Positions 26,193-34,921 of a stretch of 64,000 bases of DNA are shown piece by piece (the first letter of the stretch is position 1; every line of letters begins with the position of its first letter). Source of the stretch: Ferrovibrio xuzhouensis (GTDB taxonomy: Bacteria; Pseudomonadota; Alphaproteobacteria; Ferrovibrionales; Ferrovibrionaceae); the NCBI RefSeq assembly GCF_042648965.1, contig NZ_JBHRYJ010000007.1, forward strand, positions 1 through 64,000, read 5' to 3'. The translations under genes and the position numbers were made by a program. The notes under the pieces were generated by a model that saw nothing but the letters and a program-made list of their open reading frames with translations, ran no database searches and was not told the DNA's origin.

Positions 26193-28846
26193 TCCGCCTC
26201 CCAGACCCGAGCGACTTCGTCGAGCCGCGCCGTGGCAGCCGGCATCTTGCGTTTGCAGTAGGTGGCGCTGGCGTTGGCCGGCAGGGCGAAGGCGAGGTCG
26301 TCGTAGTCGCCGCCAGTATCCGGTCCAGGCAGGGCCGCGCCGCCGGCGAGACTCGCCCTTGCCGCGCGTAGATAGCCGGTGATCTCCACGAGCACCGCCT
26401 CGGGATCGTCGAGTTGAAGATCGACGGGATCGCGTGGATAGAGCAGAGAGGCGCTGATCGCGACGTCATCGCCGAGCAGCGCCTTGACCGCGAACGCATA
26501 CAGGCAGCGCTGAAGCTCGCGTCCGCCGTTCAGTCGGATGTCGCCGCGCGGCGGGCGGCCGGTCTTATAGTCGCGCACGAGGGCGCGTTTGCCGTCGCCC
26601 GCGATGTCGAGCCGGTCGATATAGCCGGCGATGTTGAAGCCAGTGTCGGGGATCGTGACTGGCGTGCTCGTATCCCAAGGCGTCTGCCCGTCGGATTTCG
26701 GCTGCGAGCCACCGAAGGGAACCTCTCCGTAGGAACGCGCGCCTGGCAGAAGGTCATCGCCATAGGACAGAGCGCGGCTGGCCAGCACGCAGGCGTCGTC
26801 GAGGGTCCGCCCCCAGATGACCGCCGGCGGAACCGGGCGCTCGCTCTCCCAGTCAGCGGCGACGGCTTGCGCGGCCCGCGCCACTGCGGCTTCGAGGGTC
26901 TGCGCGTCGGCGGCCGCAAGGCCACCTCCGGTTTCGAGATCGCGCAGGGCTTGGTCTAGGACCAAGTGGACAAGATCGCCAATTCCGAGTGCGTCGAGCA
27001 CGAGCGGTTCGGCGCTGCTCTGCGGTTCACGCCATCCAAAGGCATAGACCCACACAAAGCTGAGCGGATTGCGCAACAGTCGGCGCAGCGAACTGGCGGA
27101 TTGGGTCCGGCCGAGGATGGCGAGGATCAGCGGATGATCCGCCCGCACCAAGCCATCGTGGGAGGTGATCTCGATCTGTCGCCAGTCGCGCCAGCAGCCT
27201 TGCGCGCTGACGGCTTGCGTATCGGCGGCGAATTCCTGGGGCCGGGCCATCAGGCGGTCGGTTTCGCTGAAGGCGTGCGCTGGCGTCGCGTTGCGGCGCA
27301 GATAGGTTTCGTCGCCATGCCCGGCGAGCAGAGGGCTGCGACCCAGGAGACGTCCATCGGCGTCACGCCGCGCGCGAGAGAGGACAACGGTATCGCCCGT
27401 CGTGGCGAGGATCGTCTCGAAATCGCGCCGGTCAGCGAGATTAACCGGCAACGGGTCGAGCACAGGGGTCGCGATGATATGGTCCGGTATCAGCCGGTCT
27501 TCGGCGATCCCGCGCGGCCAGCGGGACGAATTGAGGCCAAGCAGCCGCACGAAGCGGCGGGGCGACGCGGCCAGCGCGCTGGCCGGCATCCAGGCGACGC
27601 AGATGCAGGCTTCCAGTCCGTCATCCTGCTTCAGGGTCTCGAGTGTCGCATCGACCGAGGCGGCGGGGCCGGCAAGCAGCGCCTTGCGCCAGATCGCGAG
27701 GGCTCGGCCCTTAAGGAAGGCTTCTCCAATCTCGCTGGCCGCCTCTGGCCCTTTCGTCAGCGTCTCGACTGCCGCGCGCAAAGCCGGCGTATGGTCGGCG
27801 CCATCCGGCCAGTCTTCCGGCGCCAAGCGCGCCAGCAGTCGGTTCCAAGCGCCCGGCGTCGAGAGCGGCGCATCGGTCGGCAGGACTCGCAGCCAGCCTT
27901 CGGGCAGCGCCTTGAAAGGTCCGTTGTCCCGGCAGAGCGCTGCGAGCCGGCGCAACCGGGACTGCGACAGACCGCGGACCACGATGTCGGCCAGCGCCGC
28001 GGCGGCTTGACCGTCGCGGGTGGTGACGGTGCGGACGCCGTGGACGAAGTGCAGGTCGATGTTGGCGTCGGCGCGCAGAGCCAGGAAATGATCATCATAG
28101 TCGGCTGGCGAGGCGGTCGCGATGGCGATCTCCGAGGGGGTGACGCCCGAAGCGAGCAGGCCTCGCACCCAGCGCATCGCCTCGATGGCCTCGTGATAGG
28201 CCGTCGCCGCGCTGACGGCGTTGATCCCCGGCGCCTGCGCCGGCGCACGCGAGATCGCGACGCCCGTGCCGTCCAGCCATGCGGGAACGCTTCTCGGGCC
28301 GGCTGTCCACTGCACGGGGATATGGGCGGTGAGCGCCTGAAGCAGCGGCCGCCAGCACGGCGAGAGTTCGGTGAGCCCGACGATCTCCATCGGACCAAGG
28401 ACCGCTGGCGCATGGGCAAGACGCTCAGTCGCGGCGGCGGCGATGTCGAGAGGCCGCAGCATGCCGGCTGGAAGCTGGTCGAGGACGGCCGCCTCCAGGC
28501 GTGCGATGGCGGCGAGACGGGGATGGTCATCGGCCGCGCCTGCGGCAAGATCTATGCCCGCGCGCCAGGCCTTGTGCAGCGTGTCAGCCGCCGCATCGAT
28601 CATACCGGGCAGCGTTTTGATGCTCTCCAGTTCGCCCATCGGCGTGGCGGATAGGGCCGTCTGGATGGCCCCGCCCAGACTTTCGTCATCGATCGGGCGA
28701 ACAAAACCGCCGGCCAGCCGGACGGCGGCCTGCTCGAAGGAGATGATCTGGAGGCCGTGCTGGCAGGCACGGCCCGCCGCAAGGCGGCTTTCCCGCATAG
28801 CGAGACGGCCGTGAACGACCAAGGTGGATCGATGTGCGATGGTCAT
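26189..28846 (-). CDS. AddB-like PD-(D/E)XK nuclease subunit, first gene of leftward operon
   Basis: An 885-residue partner of the AddA-like protein. The C-terminal nuclease reads GYIDRLDI followed by ALVRDYKTGRPP (Asp759/Lys761) and LQRCLYAFAVKAL, the RecB/AddB active-site order. The N-terminal two thirds would be the inactivated helicase-like scaffold; no intact Walker A is seen, as expected for AddB. A strong GGAAGGAGGAC site precedes ATG 28846. Its promoter must lie in the 28847-29045 gap shared with the WYL regulator. I did not recognise the four-cysteine iron-sulphur set of classical AddB. Confidence 0.8.
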   Translation of the reverse strand: MTIAHRSTLVVHGRLAMRESRLAAGRACQHGLQIISFEQAAVRLAGGFVRPIDDESLGGAIQTALSATPMGELESIKTLPGMIDAAADTLHKAWRAGIDLAAGAADDHPRLAAIARLEAAVLDQLPAGMLRPLDIAAAATERLAHAPAVLGPMEIVGLTELSPCWRPLLQALTAHIPVQWTAGPRSVPAWLDGTGVAISRAPAQAPGINAVSAATAYHEAIEAMRWVRGLLASGVTPSEIAIATASPADYDDHFLALRADANIDLHFVHGVRTVTTRDGQAAAALADIVVRGLSQSRLRRLAALCRDNGPFKALPEGWLRVLPTDAPLSTPGAWNRLLARLAPEDWPDGADHTPALRAAVETLTKGPEAASEIGEAFLKGRALAIWRKALLAGPAASVDATLETLKQDDGLEACICVAWMPASALAASPRRFVRLLGLNSSRWPRGIAEDRLIPDHIIATPVLDPLPVNLADRRDFETILATTGDTVVLSRARRDADGRLLGRSPLLAGHGDETYLRRNATPAHAFSETDRLMARPQEFAADTQAVSAQGCWRDWRQIEITSHDGLVRADHPLILAILGRTQSASSLRRLLRNPLSFVWVYAFGWREPQSSAEPLVLDALGIGDLVHLVLDQALRDLETGGGLAAADAQTLEAAVARAAQAVAADWESERPVPPAVIWGRTLDDACVLASRALSYGDDLLPGARSYGEVPFGGSQPKSDGQTPWDTSTPVTIPDTGFNIAGYIDRLDIAGDGKRALVRDYKTGRPPRGDIRLNGGRELQRCLYAFAVKALLGDDVAISASLLYPRDPVDLQLDDPEAVLVEITGYLRAARASLAGGAALPGPDTGGDYDDLAFALPANASATYCKRKMPAATARLDEVARVWEAE

Positions 28847-28967
28847 GGCCGTCCTCCTTCCGGGTTTTGCTTGGGGCTGTGCGTCGCGCCATCGATCCGA
28901 TCCAAAAAGCCGTGCCGCGGCATTCTTTGCCTCGCTGACTGTGACAGATCGACCATTGACGGAACCC

Positions 28968-29032
28968 CCTAATGGGAATACTAATTACACGGACAATGAT
29001 GAGTTGTCCATATAGTTTTTATCCCCATTAGG
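28968..29032. promoter_or_regulatory. Nested palindrome, probable operator of the divergent defence operons
   Basis: Two inverted repeats share one centre at 29000. The outer arms are CCTAATGGGAATA (28968-28980) and TATCCCCATTAGG (29020-29032), 12 of 13 pairs matching. The inner arms are GGACAA (28991-28996) and TTGTCC (29004-29009), perfect. The site is AT-rich against its surroundings, 13 bp before the WYL gene and 121 bp before the AddB-like gene. A dimeric regulator, most simply the adjacent WYL protein, would be expected to bind it and control both operons. Confidence 0.7.
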
Positions 29033-29045
29033 CGAGGCAGGGTAC

Positions 29046-29930
29046 ATGGCAGAAGCCGCGACGGCGCTGAAGTGGGGGGTCGGGCGCCGACTCGAATTCA
29101 TCGAGTTTCGGCTGTTTTGGGAGGGCTCGATCAACCGGGCTGATCTTGTCGAGGCGTTTGGTGTGTCGGTGCCGCAGGCTTCCAAGGATTTGACGCTCTA
29201 TCAGGAGCGTGCGCCCGGAAACATGGAGTATGACACCCGCGCCAAGCGCTACGTCGCTGCCGAGAAATTTGTGCTGCGGTTCCTGGAGCCGGACCCGTAC
29301 ATCTATCTATCGCAGCTTCGCTCGGTCGCCGAGGGGGCTGTGTCCGCGAACGACTCTTGGATTGCGGCGCTCCCCAGCGCCGATGTGGCGCTGACCCCCA
29401 GGCGGGACATCGACATTGAGGTTCTGAGGAAGATTCTCGACGCCTGCCGTGAGGGCGTCTCCATCGACGTCTTCTACCAGTCGATGAACAAGTTGCGGCC
29501 TGAACCTACCTGGCGACGGATCACGCCGCACGGCTTCGGTTACGATGGTTTCCGCTGGCACACGCGGGCCTATTGCCACCTCGAACACAAGTTCAAGGAT
29601 TTCCTGCTGCCGCGCATCCTCGACGTCGGCGCGAATGGGGAGCCTGGCGAGACTGGTGAACGGGATTGGCTCTGGAATAACTATTTCGACGTTATCGTCG
29701 GGCCGCATCCGGCTCTTACGGCGAGCCAACAGAAAGTCGTCGCCAAGGATTATGGGCTGGACCAGGGCAAGAGCGTGCTTTCGGTGCGCTACGCAATGCT
29801 CTTCTATGTCTTGAAGCGCCTCGGGCTTCTTGGCGATGCCTCAAAGCAGAGCGCCCATACGCAGCATATCGTTACGATAAACCGTAAGGAAACGGAGGCC
29901 GCGCTAGAGAAATCGGGGCTTCAGCTATGA
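29046..29930 (+). CDS. WYL-domain transcriptional regulator of the defence block
   Basis: A 294-residue protein with an N-terminal winged helix (FIEFRLFWEGSINRADLVEA, then GVSVPQASKDLTLYQ) and a WYL-like ligand domain (SIDVFYQSMNKLRPEPTWRR, PHGFGYDGFRWHTRAYC). Proteins of this build (BrxR/CapW-type) repress phage-defence operons and are thought to respond to nucleic-acid or nucleotide signals of infection. It is the first gene of the rightward operon and lies beside the nested palindrome, so autoregulation is likely. The next gene begins 22 bp downstream. Confidence 0.85.
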   Translation: MAEAATALKWGVGRRLEFIEFRLFWEGSINRADLVEAFGVSVPQASKDLTLYQERAPGNMEYDTRAKRYVAAEKFVLRFLEPDPYIYLSQLRSVAEGAVSANDSWIAALPSADVALTPRRDIDIEVLRKILDACREGVSIDVFYQSMNKLRPEPTWRRITPHGFGYDGFRWHTRAYCHLEHKFKDFLLPRILDVGANGEPGETGERDWLWNNYFDVIVGPHPALTASQQKVVAKDYGLDQGKSVLSVRYAMLFYVLKRLGLLGDASKQSAHTQHIVTINRKETEAALEKSGLQL

Positions 29931-29952
29931 ATGAATCGGGGGGCGCTGACTG

Positions 29953-32900
29953 ATGGGGGCACGGCTTGAAGATGTAAAGAACGGCGCGTCTGTGCGGGGG
30001 GTGGCCTCCGCGCAGCCCGTGCATGTCATCTCGGTGGACTGGATCGGCGACCAGGCGATCAATGTCGTTTTCCGCGATCACAATGGTGCGGTGGCCGAGG
30101 CTGTTCTTTATCGCGATGACGAACACCGTCTTGAGATCGAGCAGAACGGGCGGCCCTGGTCGTTCGACGCCGATGGCGAGCTGCTGCGTCTGGTGACGGA
30201 AGCCAACCGTATCAAGCTGGCGCATTATTTCGATCCGTATCTGGCGGTTCACACGAGTCTAGTTGAGCCGCTGCCGCACCAGATTTCTGCTGTCTATGGC
30301 GAAATGCTGCCGCGGCAGCCGCTTCGCTTCCTCCTCGCCGACGATCCCGGCGCCGGCAAAACGATCATGGCCGGTCTGCTGATGAAGGAGCTGATCGCGC
30401 GCAGCGATCTCGAGCGTTGTCTCGTCGTCGCGCCGGGCAGTCTGGTCGAGCAATGGCAGGACGAACTCGGCCAGAAGTTCAATCTCGAATTCGATATCCT
30501 CTCTCGCGACATGATCGAGAACTCGCGGTCGGGCAATCCGTTCAGCGACCGGGATCGGCTGATCGTCCGTCTCGATGTGCTCGCGCGCAATGAGGAGCTT
30601 CAAGAGAAGCTCATGAGTGCCCGCGAATGGGACCTGATCATCTGCGACGAAGCTCATCGCATGTCAGCGACCTATTTCGGTGGCGAGGTCAAATATACCC
30701 GCCGCTATCAGGTCGGTCAGAAGCTTGGCCAAGTATGTCGGCACCTGCTTTTGATGTCGGCGACGCCGCACAATGGCAAGGAAGAGGATTTCCAGCTTTT
30801 CATGGCGCTGCTCGATGGAGATCGGTTCGAAGGCCGGTTCCGCGATGGCGTCCACTACGCCGACACCGCAGACATGATGCGGCGGCTGACGAAAGAGGAA
30901 CTGCTGAGATTCGATGGCCGGCCACTCTTCCCCGAGCGGCGCGCGCGCACCGTCAAATATCAGCTCTCGGAAGGGGAGGCTGCGCTCTACACCGCCGTCA
31001 CTGAATATGTGCGCACCGAGATGAACCGCGTGCAGCGGTTCGCCGAGGGTGACGGGAAGAAGCGCAACAATGTCGGCTTCGCCTTGCAGATTCTCCAGCG
31101 GCGCCTCGCCTCGTCCCCGGCCGCCATCTACCAGTCACTCAAGCGGCGCCGCGAGCGGCTGGAGAATGAGCTGGGTGAGGCACGCCTTGCCGCGAAAGGC
31201 CGTCGGGCCGGTATGGGTGAATCGGTAGTCAACGCCGACATGCTGCGCAACATCGAGGAATATGGTCAGGATGAGATCGACGAGCTTGAGGATCTGATCT
31301 CGACGGGCGCGACGACGGCCGAGACGGTCGAACAACTCGCCCTCGAAGTCGAGACGCTGAAGGGCCTGGAGGCGATGGCGCTCGGTGTACTTCGCTCCGG
31401 CGTCGATACGAAGTGGACTCAGCTCAATCGTATTCTCGACGACGATCTCATGATCGATGCTGCCGGCAATCGACGCAAGCTGATCATCTTTACCGAACCC
31501 AAGGACACGCTCCACTACCTGCTCGACAAGGTGCGGTCGCGGCTTGGCAATCCTGAGGCCGTAGAGGTGATCCACGGCGGCGTGTCACGCGAGGAGCGAC
31601 GCAAGGTCGTCGAGCGCTTCATGCAGGACAAGGACATGCTTGTCCTCATCGCCAATGATGCGGCCGGTGAAGGCGTGAACCTTCAGCGTGGCCACCTCAT
31701 GGTCAACTACGACCTGCCGTGGAACCCGAACAAGATCGAACAGCGGTTCGGCCGCATCCACCGCATTGGTCAGACTGAGGTTTGCCATCTGTGGAATCTT
31801 GTCGCTGCCGATACTCGCGAGGGCGAGGTTTATGCCCGGCTTCTTGAAAAGCTGGAGGCAGCGCGCGAGGCGTTGGGCGGTCGTGTCTATGACGTGCTCG
31901 GTGAACTCTTCGACGGCGTGGCGCTCAAGGATCTGCTGTTCGAGGCGATACAGTATGGCGAGAGGGAAGAGGTCAAGGCGCGTCTCTTCCAGCAGGTCGA
32001 TGGCGCGGTCGACCAGGCGAACCTGCTCGAACTGCTGCGGCGCCGCGCGCTGACCAATGACACCATGCCCGAGGCCAGGGTCGAGGAATTGAGGCTTGAA
32101 ATGGAGCGCGCCGAGGCGCAGCGCCTTCAGCCGCACCACATCCAGAGCTTCTTTGTCGAGGCGTTTCAGCATCTGGGTGGCCGGATCAAGCGCCGCGAGG
32201 AAGGACGCTGGGAGATCACGCACGTCCCGGTGCGTATTCGCGAGCGGGATCGTCAGATCGGGACCGGTGCGCCGATTCAGACGCAGTATGAGCGGATCTG
32301 CTTCGAGAAGGACAAGATCAACCAGCAGCCCGTCGCAGCCTTCGTCTGCCCCGGCCATCCGCTGCTCGAGGCCGTGATCAGCATGATCCGCGAGCAATAC
32401 GAGCAGATCATGCGGCAGGGTGCGATCCTGGTGGATGACACTGATGCCGGCGACGCGCTGTCGGCGATCTTCTTACTGGAGCACACTGTCCAGGACAGTC
32501 GTGTTACCAGCGCCGGCAAGCCGCACGTAATATCGCAACGGCTCCAGTTCGCGGCCCTCGACAGGACTGGTAATACCGTCAATGCAGGCATTGCGCCGCA
32601 CTTGAATCTCCGGCCCGCGACGACGGAGGAGGTTGCCAGCGTGCGCGACCTCCTGGACGAGAGCTGGCTCACCTCAGAGCTGGAAAAAGCAGCCATTCGG
32701 TTCGCTACAGTCGAGCTTGCCCAGGGTCATGTCGCCGAGGTCAAGGCGCGGCGCCTGCCCGAGATCGAAAAGGTCGAGCAGGAAGTTCGCGCCCGGCTCA
32801 AAAAGGAGATCAACTACTGGGACTCGCGCGCCTTCGAGCTGAAGGAAGAGGAGCGGGCTGGCAAGAAGACGCGGGTGAACTGGCAGAATGCCCAGCGCCG

Positions 32901-33456
32901 CGCTGAAGACCTTGCCGAACGGCAGAAGCGCCGAATGGACCAGCTTGAGCGCGAGCGCTTCATCTCATCGCAGCCACCGCGTGTCCGTGGTGGCATGGTT
33001 GTCATCCCGCGCGGCCTGCTCGAAGAGCGTCAATCGCCAAGCGTCCCGAACCATTTTGCGGAAGACCCCGCTGCACGCAGAGTGATCGAGCTTGCCGCGA
33101 TGGAGGCCGTCATGGCCGCCGAGCGTGCACTGGGGAACGCGCCGGTCGACGTATCGGCCCAGAAGGTCGGCTACGACATCGCCTCGCACGATCCGAAGTC
33201 GGGGCACCTACGCTTCATCGAGGTCAAGGGGCGCATCGACGGTGCCGACAGCGTGATGATCACACGGCAGGAGGTCATCACCTCGCTGCACGAGCCGGAG
33301 AAGTTTATTCTGGCGATCGTCTCTGTCGCCAGCGGCTTCGCCCATGAGCCGCGCTATGTGCGTGGCCCTCTTGTCGAGCGCGAGCCGTCCTTTCTCGAGA
33401 CGGCAATTCAATTTCATCTGCCGCGCCTGCTCGAGCGCGCGGAGGCGCCGCGATGA
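29953..33456 (+). CDS. SNF2-family helicase with C-terminal DUF3883 nuclease-like domain
   Basis: A 1167-residue SF2 translocase. Motif I is LADDPGAGKTIMAG (129-142), motif II DEAH (232-235), motif III LLMSATPHNGKEEDF (266-280). The C-terminal lobe has IANDAAGEGVNLQRG and IEQRFGRIHRIGQ. Residues ~900-1040 are charged and probably coiled coil. The last ~110 residues carry GYDIASHDPKSGHLRFIEVK, the DUF3883 pattern with a PD-(D/E)XK-like EVK. This layout matches DrmD of DISARM and related defence helicases. A DNA-translocating nuclease is the natural reading. It overlaps the next gene by four bases. Confidence 0.88.
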   Translation: MGARLEDVKNGASVRGVASAQPVHVISVDWIGDQAINVVFRDHNGAVAEAVLYRDDEHRLEIEQNGRPWSFDADGELLRLVTEANRIKLAHYFDPYLAVHTSLVEPLPHQISAVYGEMLPRQPLRFLLADDPGAGKTIMAGLLMKELIARSDLERCLVVAPGSLVEQWQDELGQKFNLEFDILSRDMIENSRSGNPFSDRDRLIVRLDVLARNEELQEKLMSAREWDLIICDEAHRMSATYFGGEVKYTRRYQVGQKLGQVCRHLLLMSATPHNGKEEDFQLFMALLDGDRFEGRFRDGVHYADTADMMRRLTKEELLRFDGRPLFPERRARTVKYQLSEGEAALYTAVTEYVRTEMNRVQRFAEGDGKKRNNVGFALQILQRRLASSPAAIYQSLKRRRERLENELGEARLAAKGRRAGMGESVVNADMLRNIEEYGQDEIDELEDLISTGATTAETVEQLALEVETLKGLEAMALGVLRSGVDTKWTQLNRILDDDLMIDAAGNRRKLIIFTEPKDTLHYLLDKVRSRLGNPEAVEVIHGGVSREERRKVVERFMQDKDMLVLIANDAAGEGVNLQRGHLMVNYDLPWNPNKIEQRFGRIHRIGQTEVCHLWNLVAADTREGEVYARLLEKLEAAREALGGRVYDVLGELFDGVALKDLLFEAIQYGEREEVKARLFQQVDGAVDQANLLELLRRRALTNDTMPEARVEELRLEMERAEAQRLQPHHIQSFFVEAFQHLGGRIKRREEGRWEITHVPVRIRERDRQIGTGAPIQTQYERICFEKDKINQQPVAAFVCPGHPLLEAVISMIREQYEQIMRQGAILVDDTDAGDALSAIFLLEHTVQDSRVTSAGKPHVISQRLQFAALDRTGNTVNAGIAPHLNLRPATTEEVASVRDLLDESWLTSELEKAAIRFATVELAQGHVAEVKARRLPEIEKVEQEVRARLKKEINYWDSRAFELKEEERAGKKTRVNWQNAQRRAEDLAERQKRRMDQLERERFISSQPPRVRGGMVVIPRGLLEERQSPSVPNHFAEDPAARRVIELAAMEAVMAAERALGNAPVDVSAQKVGYDIASHDPKSGHLRFIEVKGRIDGADSVMITRQEVITSLHEPEKFILAIVSVASGFAHEPRYVRGPLVEREPSFLETAIQFHLPRLLERAEAPR

Positions 33457-34433
33457 GGATCACCAAGGGTCTGATCATCGCCGATCCTTGGATTGGCTAT
33501 ATCCTTGGCGGGACCAAGGACTGGGAAATGCGCTCGACCGGCGCTTCTCATCGCGATTGGTTCGGACTGATCCGCAAAGGCACGGGGGCGGTCTATGGCG
33601 TGGCAAGACTGATCGAGGCCGGCGCGCCGCTATCGCCAGAAGAGATGATCGCCACGTTCGAACATCACCGTATTCCCGAGCATATGATCCGTTCGGGCGA
33701 AGTCGCGAAATGGAATACGCCCTGGAAGCTTGCCGATGTGCGCCGCCTCGACCGACCGGTTGCTTACCGGCACAAGAGCGGCGCCGTGACCTGGGTCGAA
33801 CTGGACGATGCGGCCGTCGATGGTATCGCGAGCCAGCTCGGAGCCGGGGGCACGATGGGCGAGCCGGAAGTGGCGATGCCTTTGGTTGGCGCTTCGCGGC
33901 AGGATCGGTTCGGCAGCGCCGATACGGTGAAGGTCGATGTCTCCCAGCGCGGTCGTAAGCTGCATGTCGACATTGAGTGGGATGACGCCAAGCCGGACGT
34001 AATCGATCCGGTGAAGACGATGCCATCAACCGCGACCGCCCAGACCGTGCGACCTCCGGCGTCACGGGTCATGACGACCTTGCAGACGACGACCGGGCGC
34101 GTGATCGGCGAGGTGGAGATCACCGACGGAAACATCGCGAACAACCACATCTACCTCCGTTCTTTCTTCGACCGCTTCCCGGCCGACGCCATTGGCGGGT
34201 CAAACAAGGCGACGCGGGCGAAGCGCGATCTAACGATCGAGTGGGGCGGCACGGACCCGGTCCAGACCGACCTCGACGGCCAGAAGAAGTTTTTCCGCGC
34301 CCGTGGCTGGATCGGCGCTTTCTATCGATTGTATTGCGCCCGAGCGGGGGACCGCGTCGTGGTCGAGGAAATTGCAGCCTATCGCTATCGCGTCAGTCTC
34401 ATGCGGTGCGGATCGCAAGGGAGGGGCGCGTGA
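33453..34433 (+). CDS. ASCH-like protein with possible B3-like DNA-binding C-terminus
   Basis: A 326-residue protein. Residues ~1-55 (KGLIIADPWIGYILGGTKDW, EMRS, LIRKGTGAVYGVARLI) resemble an ASCH/PUA-type fold, which often binds RNA or modified bases. Residues ~225-310 (NHIYLRSFFDRFPADAIGG, GWIGAFYRLYCARAGDRVVV) have the spacing of B3-like pseudobarrel DNA-binding domains of restriction enzymes. This second assignment is weak. It overlaps both the SNF2 gene and the following small gene, so it is probably a subunit of the complex, perhaps reading DNA sequence or modification. Confidence 0.6.
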   Translation: MRITKGLIIADPWIGYILGGTKDWEMRSTGASHRDWFGLIRKGTGAVYGVARLIEAGAPLSPEEMIATFEHHRIPEHMIRSGEVAKWNTPWKLADVRRLDRPVAYRHKSGAVTWVELDDAAVDGIASQLGAGGTMGEPEVAMPLVGASRQDRFGSADTVKVDVSQRGRKLHVDIEWDDAKPDVIDPVKTMPSTATAQTVRPPASRVMTTLQTTTGRVIGEVEITDGNIANNHIYLRSFFDRFPADAIGGSNKATRAKRDLTIEWGGTDPVQTDLDGQKKFFRARGWIGAFYRLYCARAGDRVVVEEIAAYRYRVSLMRCGSQGRGA

Positions 34434-34921
34434 TGGAGATGAAGGATTTTGCCATTCTCGCTCCGGTGCCGCTGGAGCATCTTCAGTCCGGCGCAGACAT
34501 CGCGCACAAGGCCGGGTTCGTCGCCTTTGGCTCGCGGAAGTGGGAGCTGTTTCGCAAGGTCGATGAACTGCGCGGCGGCGTTCGCGTGCCGGTCTTGATC
34601 TATCCATCCCACGAGGACGTGCCGGCCAAGCTCAGTTTTGTCGTGTCCTGGCTGGGTTGGTATGTGGGCTGCGAGGAAAGCGGAAACGGTAAGCATTCAA
34701 AGGAAATGATGCATCGCCCGCCGACGACGGGCCAATATACGTCCGACAATCAGGGCCACTGGGCGGTGTTCTGGCACGTTTGCGATCTGCACGAACTGCC
34801 GGCCGGGCGACGATTGCCGATCTCTGCAATCCAGACCGTAAAGGGCGGCTGGCGTAAGACAGCCCCGCCGCGCGGACCCGAAATGGTCGCCACGCCTTCG
34901 ACGCTGGAGTTGCCGCTATGA
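34433..34921 (+). CDS. Small protein of unknown function in the defence operon
   Basis: A 162-residue soluble protein starting MEMKDFAILAPVPLEHLQSG. It contains LSFVVSWLGWYVGCEESGNG and HWAVFWHVCDLHELPAGRRL, an aromatic-rich core that could be a PUA/EVE-like barrel, but I cannot assign a family. Start and stop overlap its neighbours (ATGA at both ends), so it is translated in step with the ASCH-like protein and the large ATPase and is probably a structural or recognition subunit. Confidence 0.75.
   Translation: MEMKDFAILAPVPLEHLQSGADIAHKAGFVAFGSRKWELFRKVDELRGGVRVPVLIYPSHEDVPAKLSFVVSWLGWYVGCEESGNGKHSKEMMHRPPTTGQYTSDNQGHWAVFWHVCDLHELPAGRRLPISAIQTVKGGWRKTAPPRGPEMVATPSTLELPL

Noticed and set aside
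26966..28654. 562-codon open frame on the plus strand opposite the AddB-like gene
   Set aside because: It is antisense to a protein with clear nuclease motifs, has Arg/Gly/Ala-rich composition and no family pattern. Long mirror frames are expected in this high-GC DNA; the same holds for 24102-25514, 46428-47237, 47741-48718 and 59090-60607.
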